From: an uncultured Actinomycetes bacterium
Lineage (GTDB): Bacteria; Actinomycetota; Actinomycetes; Nanopelagicales; Nanopelagicaceae
Length of the DNA: 5,320 nt
Reading direction: 5' to 3'
Assembly: GCA_903865885.1 (NCBI GenBank)
Contig: CAIPLJ010000152.1
Span: forward strand, 1 to 5,320
Shown in pieces: positions 1 to 5,320 of this stretch (its first letter is position 1; every line of letters starts with the position of its first letter). The notes beneath the pieces were generated by a model. That model did no database searches. It was not told where the DNA came from and saw nothing but the letters and a program-made list of their open reading frames with translations. The translations under genes and the position numbers were made by a program.

Positions 1-83
1 AAGAGGTTCAGAAAGAGATTGCATCTCTCTCGGTTCGTCTTCATGCAGCTCTCGTCCGCGGCGGACTTAACCGACCTCGTTAA
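1..83 (+). CDS. C-terminal end of a MerR-family regulator, probably FtsR-like (partial)
   Basis: Only the last 26 codons are present, read from base 3 to a TAA stop at 81-83; the gene begins left of the window. The peptide ends in an amphipathic helix-like stretch (EIASLSVRLHAALVRGGL) followed by a short basic tail (NRPR). This frame is preferred over the other two because it has alternating hydrophobic spacing and ends just before the next gene. In actinobacteria the gene immediately upstream of the DUF151 nuclease is usually the MerR regulator FtsR (Rv1828 family), which controls cell-division genes, and its C-terminus is helical. The identification rests mainly on gene order; the fragment is too short to prove the family. 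The stop lies 21 bp before the next start, so the two genes could be cotranscribed. Confidence 0.6.
   Translation, partial: EVQKEIASLSVRLHAALVRGGLNRPR
54..66. repeat. 13-bp palindrome GTCCGC-G-GCGGAC
   Basis: A perfect inverted repeat of 6-bp arms around one central base, inside the last codons of the upstream gene (encoding the VRGG stretch). Its right end is 17 bp before the candidate -10 at 84-89, where a -35 box would be. It could be an operator or a coincidence of Arg-Gly-Gly codons. Confidence 0.4.
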
Positions 84-89
84 TAGAAT
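84..89 (+). promoter_or_regulatory. Possible -10 element before the DUF151 gene
   Basis: TAGAAT matches the actinobacterial -10 pattern TANNNT with a favourable AA at positions 4-5. It lies 15 bp before the ATG at 105, so a transcript starting about 7 bp downstream would have a leader of only some 8 bases. That would fit the lack of a Shine-Dalgarno. There is no convincing -35 hexamer; the position 17 bp upstream is occupied by half of a palindrome (54-66). Prediction by eye only. Confidence 0.3.
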
Positions 90-104
90 CCTTTAGCGCA
101 TTTA

Positions 105-608
105 ATGTTGGTCCAGGTAGAAGTTGTTGGCGTTCGTATCGAGATGCCTTCTAACCAACCGATCGTCTTACTCAAAGAGTTAGAGGGAACCCGTTTCCTT
201 CCTATCTGGGTCGGAGCCGTTGAAGCCACAGCGATTGCATTCGCTCAGCAGGGGCTGGAAGCCCAACGTCCGCTGACACATGATCTGATTCGCGATCTTC
301 TCGACCGATTAGACACAACGTTGACAAGTGTCCATATCACCGAGATCAAAGATGGCATCTTCTATGCCGAACTTCTGATGCGTAACGCAACAGGTGCAAT
401 CGAAGCGCTTTCTGTGCGCCCATCGGATGCGATCGCAGTTGCCCTTCGAACCAAGAGCAACATCATGGTCAACAGCCAGATGTTGGATGAGGTGGGAATC
501 GATATCCCTGAGCAGATTGCCAATGAGGTATCGGCTTCGGGGGATCAAGAGCTCGAGGCTTTCCGCGAATTCCTCGATGGAATCAACCCCGAAGACTTCG
601 CAGGATAG
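105..608 (+). CDS. Bifunctional nuclease family protein (DUF151, Rv1829-like)
   Basis: A 167-residue protein of the bifunctional nuclease (BFN/DUF151) family, small cytoplasmic proteins for which DNase and RNase activity has been reported in plant members; the role in actinobacteria is not settled. Visible family signatures are EGTRFLPIWVG followed by EATAIAF (residues about 27-46), RPLTHDLIRDLL (55-66), DGIFYAEL (83-90) and RPSDAIAVALR (105-115). The acidic tail FREFLDGINPEDF (153-165) resembles the ending FKEFLDSVSPDDF that I recall for the mycobacterial homologue. Length is normal and the protein looks intact. ATG at 105 is the first start after an in-frame TAG at 84-86, and the N-terminus fits the family, but no Shine-Dalgarno is visible before it. 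It sits between two MerR regulators, as in mycobacteria, suggesting a conserved cluster without defining its job. Confidence 0.93.
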   Translation: MLVQVEVVGVRIEMPSNQPIVLLKELEGTRFLPIWVGAVEATAIAFAQQGLEAQRPLTHDLIRDLLDRLDTTLTSVHITEIKDGIFYAELLMRNATGAIEALSVRPSDAIAVALRTKSNIMVNSQMLDEVGIDIPEQIANEVSASGDQELEAFREFLDGINPEDFAG

Positions 609-621
609 GCGTAGAAGCCTC

Positions 622-643
622 AACCTCAAGTAGAGGTTTTGTT
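622..643 (+). terminator. Weak hairpin after the DUF151 gene, possible terminator or operator
   Basis: The arms AACCTC (622-627) and GAGGTT (633-638) pair perfectly around a 5-base loop (AAGTA). T residues follow (TTTT at 637-640, then G, TT). It begins 13 bp after the stop of the DUF151 gene, as expected for an intrinsic terminator, but the stem is only 6 bp and the T-tract is short and interrupted. The same dyad could also be an operator: CCTCAAG-type half sites occur in some MerR-family operators. I cannot decide between the two from sequence. Confidence 0.4.
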
Positions 644-665
644 CGTGTCGGTCTCGTATTTCTAG

Positions 666-684
666 AAGGTGCAGGCGTAACCTT
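666..684 (+). promoter_or_regulatory. Candidate MerR operator/promoter: AAGGT-N9-ACCTT dyad with -10-like TAACCT
   Basis: A 19-bp dyad with arms AAGGT (666-670) and ACCTT (680-684) lies 37 bp before the GTG start of the MerR gene. The right arm overlaps TAACCT (678-683), which fits the TANNNT -10 pattern. MerR-family proteins typically bind such dyads between -35 and -10 elements of promoters with long spacers, and often regulate their own gene. I see no clear -35; weak candidates lie around 651-658. The dyad is short, so chance occurrence is possible. Confidence 0.3.
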
Positions 685-700
685 TACCTAACCCCACCAC

Positions 701-724
701 ATGAAAGCGAGCCCCCTCTCGTGA
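701..724 (+). other. Seven-codon ORF overlapping the MerR start (possible leader peptide)
   Basis: ATG at 701 opens a short frame encoding MKASPLS that stops at TGA 722-724, overlapping the GTG start in a GTGA arrangement typical of translational coupling. There is no visible Shine-Dalgarno before the ATG, and the ORF is short enough to arise by chance. Confidence 0.15.
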
Positions 725-1221
725 CTGAAGAAAAATTTGAAATCGGCTACCGCGGCGCTACTGCATGCTCCGCGGCTGGAATTTCATATCGTCAATTGGA
801 TTATTGGGCACGTACTGGTTTAGTTGAACCTTCCATCCGAACAGCAACTGGTTCCGGAAGTGCACGTCTCTATGGTTTTCGCGACATTCTCGTTTTGAAA
901 GTGGTTAAGCGACTTCTCGATGCAGGTGTATCACTGCAAAATATTCGTACAGCTGTAAATCATCTCCGCGATCGCGGAGTTGTTGAACTCGAAAGCATCA
1001 CCCTCATGAGTGATGGCGCATCTATTTATGAATGTGCAAGTGCCGACGAAATTGTCGATTTGCTCGCTGGTGGCCAAGGTGTATTTGGAATTGCAGTCGG
1101 ACGGGTCTGGCATGAAGTTGAAGGCTCTCTTGCAACGCTTCAAGGTGAAGTCAATGGTGAGGTCGTTGGTGGGGAAAATAACGACGAACTCTCTCTCCGC
1201 CGGAATGCGAAAGGCGCCTAA
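721..1221 (+). CDS. MerR-family transcriptional regulator (Rv1830-like)
   Basis: A 166-residue DNA-binding regulator. The N-terminal MerR helix-turn-helix is clear: YRGATACSAAGISYRQLDYW (residues 10-29) followed by ARTGLVEPSIR, then the wing and second helical pair with RLYGFRDILVLKVVKRLL and DAGVSLQNIRTAVNHLRDRG (about 49-86). A short C-terminal part (87-166) contains SDGASIYEC and LLAGGQGVFGIAV, which I recognise from the mycobacterial Rv1830 type, and ends in a polar tail. Only two cysteines are present (C16, C105), so there is no metal-binding cysteine pair as in CueR or MerR; the signal is unknown. GTG at 721 is the only usual start after an in-frame TAG at 631-633. The ribosome binding site is weak. 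It lies directly upstream of gcvP on the same strand, 56 bp from the preferred gcvP start. Regulation of neighbouring genes is plausible but unproven. Confidence 0.93.
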   Translation: MTEEKFEIGYRGATACSAAGISYRQLDYWARTGLVEPSIRTATGSGSARLYGFRDILVLKVVKRLLDAGVSLQNIRTAVNHLRDRGVVELESITLMSDGASIYECASADEIVDLLAGGQGVFGIAVGRVWHEVEGSLATLQGEVNGEVVGGENNDELSLRRNAKGA

Positions 1222-1227
1222 TACTCA

Positions 1228-1233
1228 TATATT
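1228..1233 (+). promoter_or_regulatory. Possible -10 element before gcvP
   Basis: TATATT lies in an AT-rich patch just after the MerR stop codon and fits the TANNNT pattern. A start about 7 bp downstream would give gcvP a leader of roughly 38 bases. No -35 is recognisable upstream, so gcvP may instead be read through from the MerR gene. The 56-bp gap is too short for a glycine riboswitch. Confidence 0.25.
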
Positions 1234-1265
1234 TCCTTCCCTAGGGCGCACAGGCGTTCTGTTAC

Positions 1266-1272
1266 AGGGGAG
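1266..1272 (+). promoter_or_regulatory. Shine-Dalgarno of gcvP; favours the TTG start
   Basis: AGGGGAG is the best ribosome binding site on this strand. Its GGAG core (1269-1272) is separated by 5 bases from TTG at 1278. The upstream in-frame GTG at 1272 overlaps the motif itself and leaves no spacing, so it is a poor start. Confidence 0.65.
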
Positions 1273-1277
1273 TGGCT

Positions 1278-4127
1278 TTGAGCAATTATCAAGACTTTGA
1301 GGATCGCCATATTGGTCCATCTGCAACAGATGAAGCAGAGATGCTCCAACTTCTTGGGTACTCCGATATTAAAAAATTTATTGCAGAGGTAGTTCCTGCA
1401 AATATCCAGATTGAAAAGACTCTCGACACAGTTCTCGACTCTGCAAAGAGCGAGGTCGACGTCATTGCTGAACTCCGAGCAATTGCAGAGAAGAACGAAG
1501 TCTTCACATCGCTCATCGGTGGTGGTTATTACGGGACAATTACTCCGCCTGTTATCAAGCGCAATGTTCTAGAAAATCCAGCTTGGTACACCGCCTACAC
1601 ACCGTATCAGCCAGAAATTTCGCAGGGACGCCTAGAGGCGCTCTTTGCATTCCAAACTGTCATCTGCGATATGACTTCTCTCTCACTTTCTAATGCATCA
1701 ATGCTCGATGAATCAACGGCTGCAGCAGAGGCAATGACTCTCGCCCGCCGTACATCAAAGACAAGCGATGATGCTGTCTTTCTCATCGAAGAACATGTGC
1801 ACCCGCAGACAAAGGCTGTTGTGGCAACTCGCGCAAAGCCATTGGGGATTACTGTTGTTGAAGTTGATGCAGGACATGTAGCACGCGATGGATACGACGG
1901 AGAATTCTTCGGTTTGTTGCTGCAATACCCAGATGCCACTGGAGAGATTGTGGATTATTCAGCTGTTGCGACGTATGCGCATTCACGAGATGCACTTGTT
2001 ATCGCTGCAACCGATCTCCTTGCGCTAACTCTCATCACGCCGCCAGGGGAGTGGGGCGCAGATATCGCAGTGGGTACATCGCAACGCTTTGGTGTCCCAA
2101 TGGGATTCGGTGGACCACATGCCGGATTCATGGCTGTACGTGCAGGCTTAGAGAGATCTCTTCCAGGTCGTCTTGTTGGTCAGAGCGTTGACTCACATGG
2201 CAATCCAGCTTTTCGTTTAGCGCTACAAACTCGCGAACAACATATCCGTCGCGATAAGGCGACAAGTAATATCTGCACCGCCCAAGTTTTGCTCGCAAAT
2301 ATGAGCGCCTTCTATGCGATGTGGCATGGCCCAGCCGGTTTGCGTCTTATCGCAGAGCGTGTACACGCTTTCGCATCCCGTTTGCAGCAAGCCTCAGATT
2401 CTCGTAATACGAACGTCTTCGACACCGTCACCATTGATGTCAAAGATGCTGCAGCGATCCATAAGGCTGCCAGAGCAAAGAGGATAAATTTTGGGCGTGT
2501 ATCGCCAACACAAATTCGAATCTCATTCGATGAATCCACAACTGAAGCCCTCTTTGCAGAGGTCTTGTCGATCCTCGGCCTCTCAGATACCAAGCCAAAG
2601 GCAATAGCCGCATCTTCTGCGCGTACCAGTTCCTATCTGACACATCCTGTCTTTAATACCTACTTTTCAGAAACTGCAATGTTGCGCTATCTGCGCACAC
2701 TTGCAGATCGCGATTTAGCCCTTGATCGCACAATGATTCCTCTAGGTTCCTGCACCATGAAACTCAACGCGACCACCGAGATGGAAGCAGTCACATGGCC
2801 AGAGTTTGCATCGTTGCACCCATTTGCCCCGGCAGAACAATCTCAAGGATCGCGTCTATTGATTCAGCAGCTCTCTGATTGGCTTGTTGCAATTACCGGC
2901 TACGACGCAGTATCTCTACAACCGAATGCTGGTAGCCAAGGTGAATTTGCAGGGTTGCTTGCAATCCGCAATTACCACGACTCCCGAGGCGATTCAGGAA
3001 GAAATATCTGTTTGATTCCATCGAGTGCACATGGCACCAACGCAGCGAGCGCCGTGATGGCTGGAATGAAAGTAGTGGTAATCGAATGTGATGAGGCTGG
3101 AAACGTCTCTGTTGCAGATATCAAGGCGAAAATTGCAGAGCATTCAGGCGCCTTAGCTGCGCTGATGGTGACATACCCATCTACGCACGGAGTATTTGAA
3201 TCTGCGATCTCCGAGATCTGCGCACTGATTCATGATGCAGGTGGTCAGGTCTATGTCGATGGCGCCAATCTCAATGCACTTGTTGGAACTGCCCAGCCTG
3301 GAAAATTTGGTGCAGATGTTTCTCACTTAAATCTACATAAAACATTCTGCATCCCTCACGGTGGTGGGGGACCGGGGGTTGGTCCCGTCATTGCAAAGGC
3401 GCATTTAGCGCCCTTTTTACCAAACCATCCGCTTGATGCTCTTGCAGGTCCTGCAACGGGACCTGGACCAATCTCAGGTGCACCATTTGGTTCAGCAAGT
3501 ATCTTGCCAATTTCTTGGGCATACATACGTTTGATGGGGGGAGCAGGCCTCACTCACGCAACAGAGGTTGCAATCCTTAACGCTAATTACATGGCGCACC
3601 GACTAAAGGGCTCGTATCCGATTCTCTATACAGGCGCAAAGGGTTTAATCGCGCACGAGTGCATTCTCGATCTTCGTGAGATCACTCGGATATCAGGTGT
3701 CACCGTTGATGATGTTGCAAAGCGATTGATGGACTTTGGATTCCATGCGCCGACAATGTCATTCCCAGTTGCCGGGACTCTGATGATTGAACCGACTGAA
3801 TCAGAAGATATGCGCGAGATGAACCGTTTTATTGATGCGATGAACGCCATTCGCGATGAGATCCAAGAAGTTATCGATGGAAAGATTACAGTCGAGGAAT
3901 CTGCGCTGCGCCATGCACCGCACACAATCGGTGCGATCGCTGGTACTGAGTGGGAGAGAAGCTATTCACGCGAACGTGGAGCCTTCCCAGCGACCTACAC
4001 AGGGTTGATTCCTGGTGAATTGATTGGGATGAAGGGTAAGTATTGGCCGACTACAGGGCGTATTGATGGGGCATATGGAGATAGGAATCTGGTCTGCTCC
4101 TGCCCACCGATAGAAGCCTTCGCTTAG
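1278..4127 (+). CDS. gcvP: Glycine dehydrogenase (decarboxylating), P-protein of the glycine cleavage system
   Basis: GcvP is the pyridoxal-phosphate enzyme that decarboxylates glycine and passes the aminomethyl group to the lipoyl arm of GcvH, feeding one-carbon units to tetrahydrofolate via GcvT. The protein is 949 residues from TTG 1278, or 951 from GTG 1272, which is full length for the fused homodimeric form. The N-terminal half starts with DRHIGPS and contains YTPYQPEISQGRLEALFAFQ (about 105-124) and DESTAAAEAM. The C-terminal half contains MLRYLRTLADRDLALDRTM, GSCTMKLNAT (about 490), QPNAGSQGEF, SSAHGTNAASA and DGANLNA. The PLP-binding lysine is in LNLHKTFCIPHGGGGPG, K688 by TTG numbering, encoded at 3339-3341. 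The end GAYGDRNLVCSCPP is also typical. TTG is chosen because of the Shine-Dalgarno at 1266-1272 and because MSNYQDFEDRHIG matches the usual N-terminal length. No frameshift is apparent. The partners gcvT, gcvH and lpd are not adjacent. Confidence 0.98.
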   Translation: MSNYQDFEDRHIGPSATDEAEMLQLLGYSDIKKFIAEVVPANIQIEKTLDTVLDSAKSEVDVIAELRAIAEKNEVFTSLIGGGYYGTITPPVIKRNVLENPAWYTAYTPYQPEISQGRLEALFAFQTVICDMTSLSLSNASMLDESTAAAEAMTLARRTSKTSDDAVFLIEEHVHPQTKAVVATRAKPLGITVVEVDAGHVARDGYDGEFFGLLLQYPDATGEIVDYSAVATYAHSRDALVIAATDLLALTLITPPGEWGADIAVGTSQRFGVPMGFGGPHAGFMAVRAGLERSLPGRLVGQSVDSHGNPAFRLALQTREQHIRRDKATSNICTAQVLLANMSAFYAMWHGPAGLRLIAERVHAFASRLQQASDSRNTNVFDTVTIDVKDAAAIHKAARAKRINFGRVSPTQIRISFDESTTEALFAEVLSILGLSDTKPKAIAASSARTSSYLTHPVFNTYFSETAMLRYLRTLADRDLALDRTMIPLGSCTMKLNATTEMEAVTWPEFASLHPFAPAEQSQGSRLLIQQLSDWLVAITGYDAVSLQPNAGSQGEFAGLLAIRNYHDSRGDSGRNICLIPSSAHGTNAASAVMAGMKVVVIECDEAGNVSVADIKAKIAEHSGALAALMVTYPSTHGVFESAISEICALIHDAGGQVYVDGANLNALVGTAQPGKFGADVSHLNLHKTFCIPHGGGGPGVGPVIAKAHLAPFLPNHPLDALAGPATGPGPISGAPFGSASILPISWAYIRLMGGAGLTHATEVAILNANYMAHRLKGSYPILYTGAKGLIAHECILDLREITRISGVTVDDVAKRLMDFGFHAPTMSFPVAGTLMIEPTESEDMREMNRFIDAMNAIRDEIQEVIDGKITVEESALRHAPHTIGAIAGTEWERSYSRERGAFPATYTGLIPGELIGMKGKYWPTTGRIDGAYGDRNLVCSCPPIEAFA
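3368..3386 (+). repeat. GC-rich hairpin inside gcvP after the PLP-lysine codon
   Basis: GGGACC (3368-3373) and GGTCCC (3381-3386) are perfect 6-bp arms around the loop GGGGGTT. Just before the left arm is the G-rich run GGTGGTGGGGG (3360-3370). The stretch encodes the conserved glycine/proline loop, so protein constraint explains much of it, though GGG and CCG codons are used where GGT or GGA would serve. A second 6-bp stem with a 7-base loop, AGGTCC/GGACCT, follows at 3446-3464. Confidence 0.4.
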
Positions 4128-4138
4128 CCAATTCTCAT

Positions 4139-4882
4139 TTACTTTACATAATGTAACTTATCGGCGTTAGGCCGTAAGCGTCGAGCCAAGCCCCAGAGCG
4201 TTGTCTGCCACAGCGCCTCAATCACTATCGCGCGGCTCATCTTAGAGACGCCGTTGATGCGCTCTACAAAGGTAATAGGAACTTCAACCATCATTGCACC
4301 AGCGAGTTCAGATGCCATCGCCATTTCGATTTGAAAACAATATCCAGTAGCTGTCATATCTGCGAGGTTTAGTTTATTCAATAATTCTGCACTGTAGACA
4401 CGAAATCCACCAGTGAGATCGTTGAGTGGAATACCCAGAGCGAATCGTGCATAACGGGTGCCAGATTTAGAGAGCAATTGTCTACTTTTTGGCCAATTCA
4501 CCACGGATCCACCAGGCATCCATCGCGTTCCTAAGGTGATTGCAATAGGTGCGATATTTGCATCGAGCATTGCCGGTAAATCCTGTACTCGGTGAGAACC
4601 ATCAGCATCCATTGTCACTACTTGTGAATATCTTTGCATGGGTAAAACATGCGCGAATCCGGCGCGATATGCAGCACCTAGACCTGATTTATGTGAACGT
4701 CTTAGAACGCTGACCCATGAATACTGCAAAGTATCGACAATATCTGCGGTTTTATCGGGAGAATTATCGTCGAGAATAACAACATCGAAATCGCGCGTTT
4801 TATGTAAATCCGAAAGCGATTTGAGTAGCTCTACGATTGCAATTGATTCTTTATATGTGGGGATAAGAATGACTGGCTTCAT
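4139..4882 (-). CDS. GT2 glycosyltransferase, probable polyprenol-phosphate mannose synthase (Ppm1/DPM1-like)
   Basis: A 247-residue family 2 glycosyltransferase that most likely transfers mannose from GDP-mannose to polyprenyl phosphate at the cytoplasmic membrane face, making the donor for extracytoplasmic mannosylation of proteins or lipoglycans. Motifs in order: IPTYKE (7-12), DDNSPDKT (38-45), GLGAAYRAGF (68-77), the metal/nucleotide site MDADGSH with DXD at 92-94, GTRWMPGGSVVNWP (118-131), LTGGFRVY (156-163), GYCFQIEM (180-187), EVPITFVER (200-208) and GVSKMS (211-216). The last four fit the catalytic domain of actinobacterial Ppm1. There is no C-terminal membrane segment and no fused apolipoprotein N-acyltransferase domain, so it is a stand-alone catalytic domain. 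Glucose or another sugar cannot be excluded. ATG at 4882 follows a good ribosome binding site. The gene is downstream of the exonuclease by 12 bp, and its stop faces that of gcvP across 11 bp. Confidence 0.88.
   Translation of the reverse strand: MKPVILIPTYKESIAIVELLKSLSDLHKTRDFDVVILDDNSPDKTADIVDTLQYSWVSVLRRSHKSGLGAAYRAGFAHVLPMQRYSQVVTMDADGSHRVQDLPAMLDANIAPIAITLGTRWMPGGSVVNWPKSRQLLSKSGTRYARFALGIPLNDLTGGFRVYSAELLNKLNLADMTATGYCFQIEMAMASELAGAMMVEVPITFVERINGVSKMSRAIVIEALWQTTLWGLARRLRPNADKLHYVK
4144..4156. repeat. 13-bp AT-rich palindrome TTACAT-A-ATGTAA at the convergent gene ends
   Basis: A perfect inverted repeat inside the last codons of the glycosyltransferase, 17 bp after the gcvP stop. As RNA it would give only a weak 5-bp AT stem with a 3-base loop and no T-tract, so it is not a convincing terminator for either gene. 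No better terminator was found between the two convergent genes. Confidence 0.35.
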
Positions 4883-4887
4883 TGCAA

Positions 4888-4896
4888 TCCTCTCCT
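4888..4896 (-). promoter_or_regulatory. Shine-Dalgarno of the glycosyltransferase, overlapping the exonuclease stop
   Basis: On the minus strand AGGAGAGGA precedes the ATG by 5 bases. The TAG stop of the upstream exonuclease (4895-4897) overlaps the first bases of the motif, so ribosomes ending there would sit at the next start. This supports an operon with translational coupling. Confidence 0.7.
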
Positions 4897-5320
4897 ACCA
4901 ACCTAACGCTGATATTAATCTATCAACGCTAGCTCCTAGGCCATACTCTTCCTTCCTCTGATAAATTTCCGATAAATCTGCAGGTTTTTCAGGCTTCCCA
5001 ATATCCATCTGCGGGATTGCAACATCGCGTGCGCAATTAACTAAGGTTGGCGCAATCTTGAGATAATCGCTGCCATCGATAATCTTCTTAGCAAGTGATG
5101 CGCTCAGAACTTCGTTGTTGGCATGCGCACCGGCAAGTGCCTCATCCACCGATGCAAAATTATTTGCTATCAGTGCAGCACCCTTCTCGCCGATACCGCG
5201 AACACCCGGTAGACCATCAGATGGATCGCCGCGGAACATTGCGAAGAGGGCGTACCTATCCCCCGGAATTCCATATTTTTCTGAGACCCATTTGATATCA
5301 ACGAGATCGTGCTGTGAAAC
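4895..5320 (-). CDS. 5'-3' exonuclease, C-terminal part with H3TH domain (partial, runs off the right edge)
   Basis: The frame is open from the window edge at 5320 to the TAG at 4895-4897, giving 141 residues of the C-terminal part; the ATG at 5239 is internal, because the codons before it continue the family sequence (VDIKWVSEKYGIPGDRYALF). This family resembles the N-terminal exonuclease domain of DNA polymerase I and cleaves 5' ends or flaps of DNA with divalent metals. The helix-three-turn-helix is clear: FRGDPSDGLPGVRGIGEKGA (residues 29-48 of the fragment), with the aspartates of GDPSDG expected to bind metal, followed by ANNFASVDEAL. The catalytic N-terminal acidic residues lie outside the window. 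The protein ends at LISALGW with no polymerase domain, so it is a stand-alone exonuclease (Rv2090-like), not Pol I. It is the upstream gene of a probable two-gene operon with the glycosyltransferase. Confidence 0.9.
   Translation of the reverse strand, partial: VSQHDLVDIKWVSEKYGIPGDRYALFAMFRGDPSDGLPGVRGIGEKGAALIANNFASVDEALAGAHANNEVLSASLAKKIIDGSDYLKIAPTLVNCARDVAIPQMDIGKPEKPADLSEIYQRKEEYGLGASVDRLISALGW

Noticed and set aside
14..28. Hairpin AGAGAT-TGC-ATCTCT
   Set aside because: A perfect 6-bp stem, but it lies within coding sequence of the upstream gene, has no T-tract and is not placed near a start or end.
309..633. Open frames on both strands overlapping the DUF151 gene
   Set aside because: They lie over a strongly recognised family protein, have no family-like motifs and no ribosome binding sites; they are frame shadows.
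1222..1277. Glycine riboswitch upstream of gcvP
   Set aside because: The gap is 56 bp, shorter than a single glycine aptamer, and no aptamer-like pairing was seen.
1010..1300. 96-codon plus-strand frame spanning the MerR end and the gcvP start
   Set aside because: It overlaps two well-supported genes in another frame and shows no recognisable domain.
1607..3925. Several minus-strand open frames of 65-110 codons inside gcvP
   Set aside because: Low-complexity Ser/Ala/Arg-rich translations antisense to conserved gcvP codons; no independent support.
4162..4174. Small stem CGGC-GTTAG-GCCG near the end of the glycosyltransferase gene
   Set aside because: Only 4 bp, inside coding sequence and without a following T-tract, so not a terminator.
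4895..5239. A complete 114-residue protein starting at the ATG at 5239
   Set aside because: The frame continues upstream to the window edge with conserved exonuclease sequence, so this ATG is internal.
4638..5295. Plus-strand frames opposite the glycosyltransferase and exonuclease genes
   Set aside because: Antisense shadows of two recognised genes, without motifs or start signals.

Overview
The window reads as a chromosomal segment of an actinobacterium. The left half has the order known from mycobacteria and relatives (Rv1828-Rv1829-Rv1830-gcvB region): the tail of what is probably an FtsR-type MerR regulator, a bifunctional-nuclease (DUF151) protein, a second MerR regulator, and glycine dehydrogenase gcvP. 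Base composition is moderate (roughly 45-50% G+C by eye on sampled lines), low for classic actinomycetes. Together with compact spacing this would fit a streamlined freshwater actinobacterium (acI / Nanopelagicales-like), but that placement is inference from gene order and composition only.

Layout: (1) 1-83, end of an upstream plus-strand gene, probably ftsR. (2) 105-608, DUF151 bifunctional nuclease, no clear Shine-Dalgarno. (3) 609-720, a 112-bp non-coding gap with two short dyads and a possible -10 element; it probably carries the control region of the next gene. (4) 721-1221, MerR regulator of the Rv1830 type, GTG start. (5) 1222-1277, a short leader with a good Shine-Dalgarno that favours a TTG start for gcvP. 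(6) 1278-4127, gcvP, complete. (7) 4128-4138, 11 bp between two convergent stop codons. (8) 4139-4882 minus, a GT2 glycosyltransferase resembling polyprenol-phosphate mannose synthase (Ppm1/DPM1 type). (9) 4895-5320 minus, the C-terminal part of a 5'-3' exonuclease that runs off the right edge; its stop codon lies in the ribosome binding site of the glycosyltransferase.

Functionally, the plus-strand cluster combines regulators with the glycine cleavage P-protein, which feeds one-carbon metabolism. gcvT, gcvH and lpd are not in the window. The minus-strand pair looks like an operon of a DNA-processing nuclease followed by a lipid-linked mannose donor synthase. No gap exceeds 300 bp. I saw no tRNA, rRNA, CRISPR array, insertion sequence or phage gene, and nothing that I can defend as a new biological system. 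The observations worth checking are small: palindromes in candidate promoter regions, a seven-codon ORF overlapping the second MerR start, and start-codon choices.
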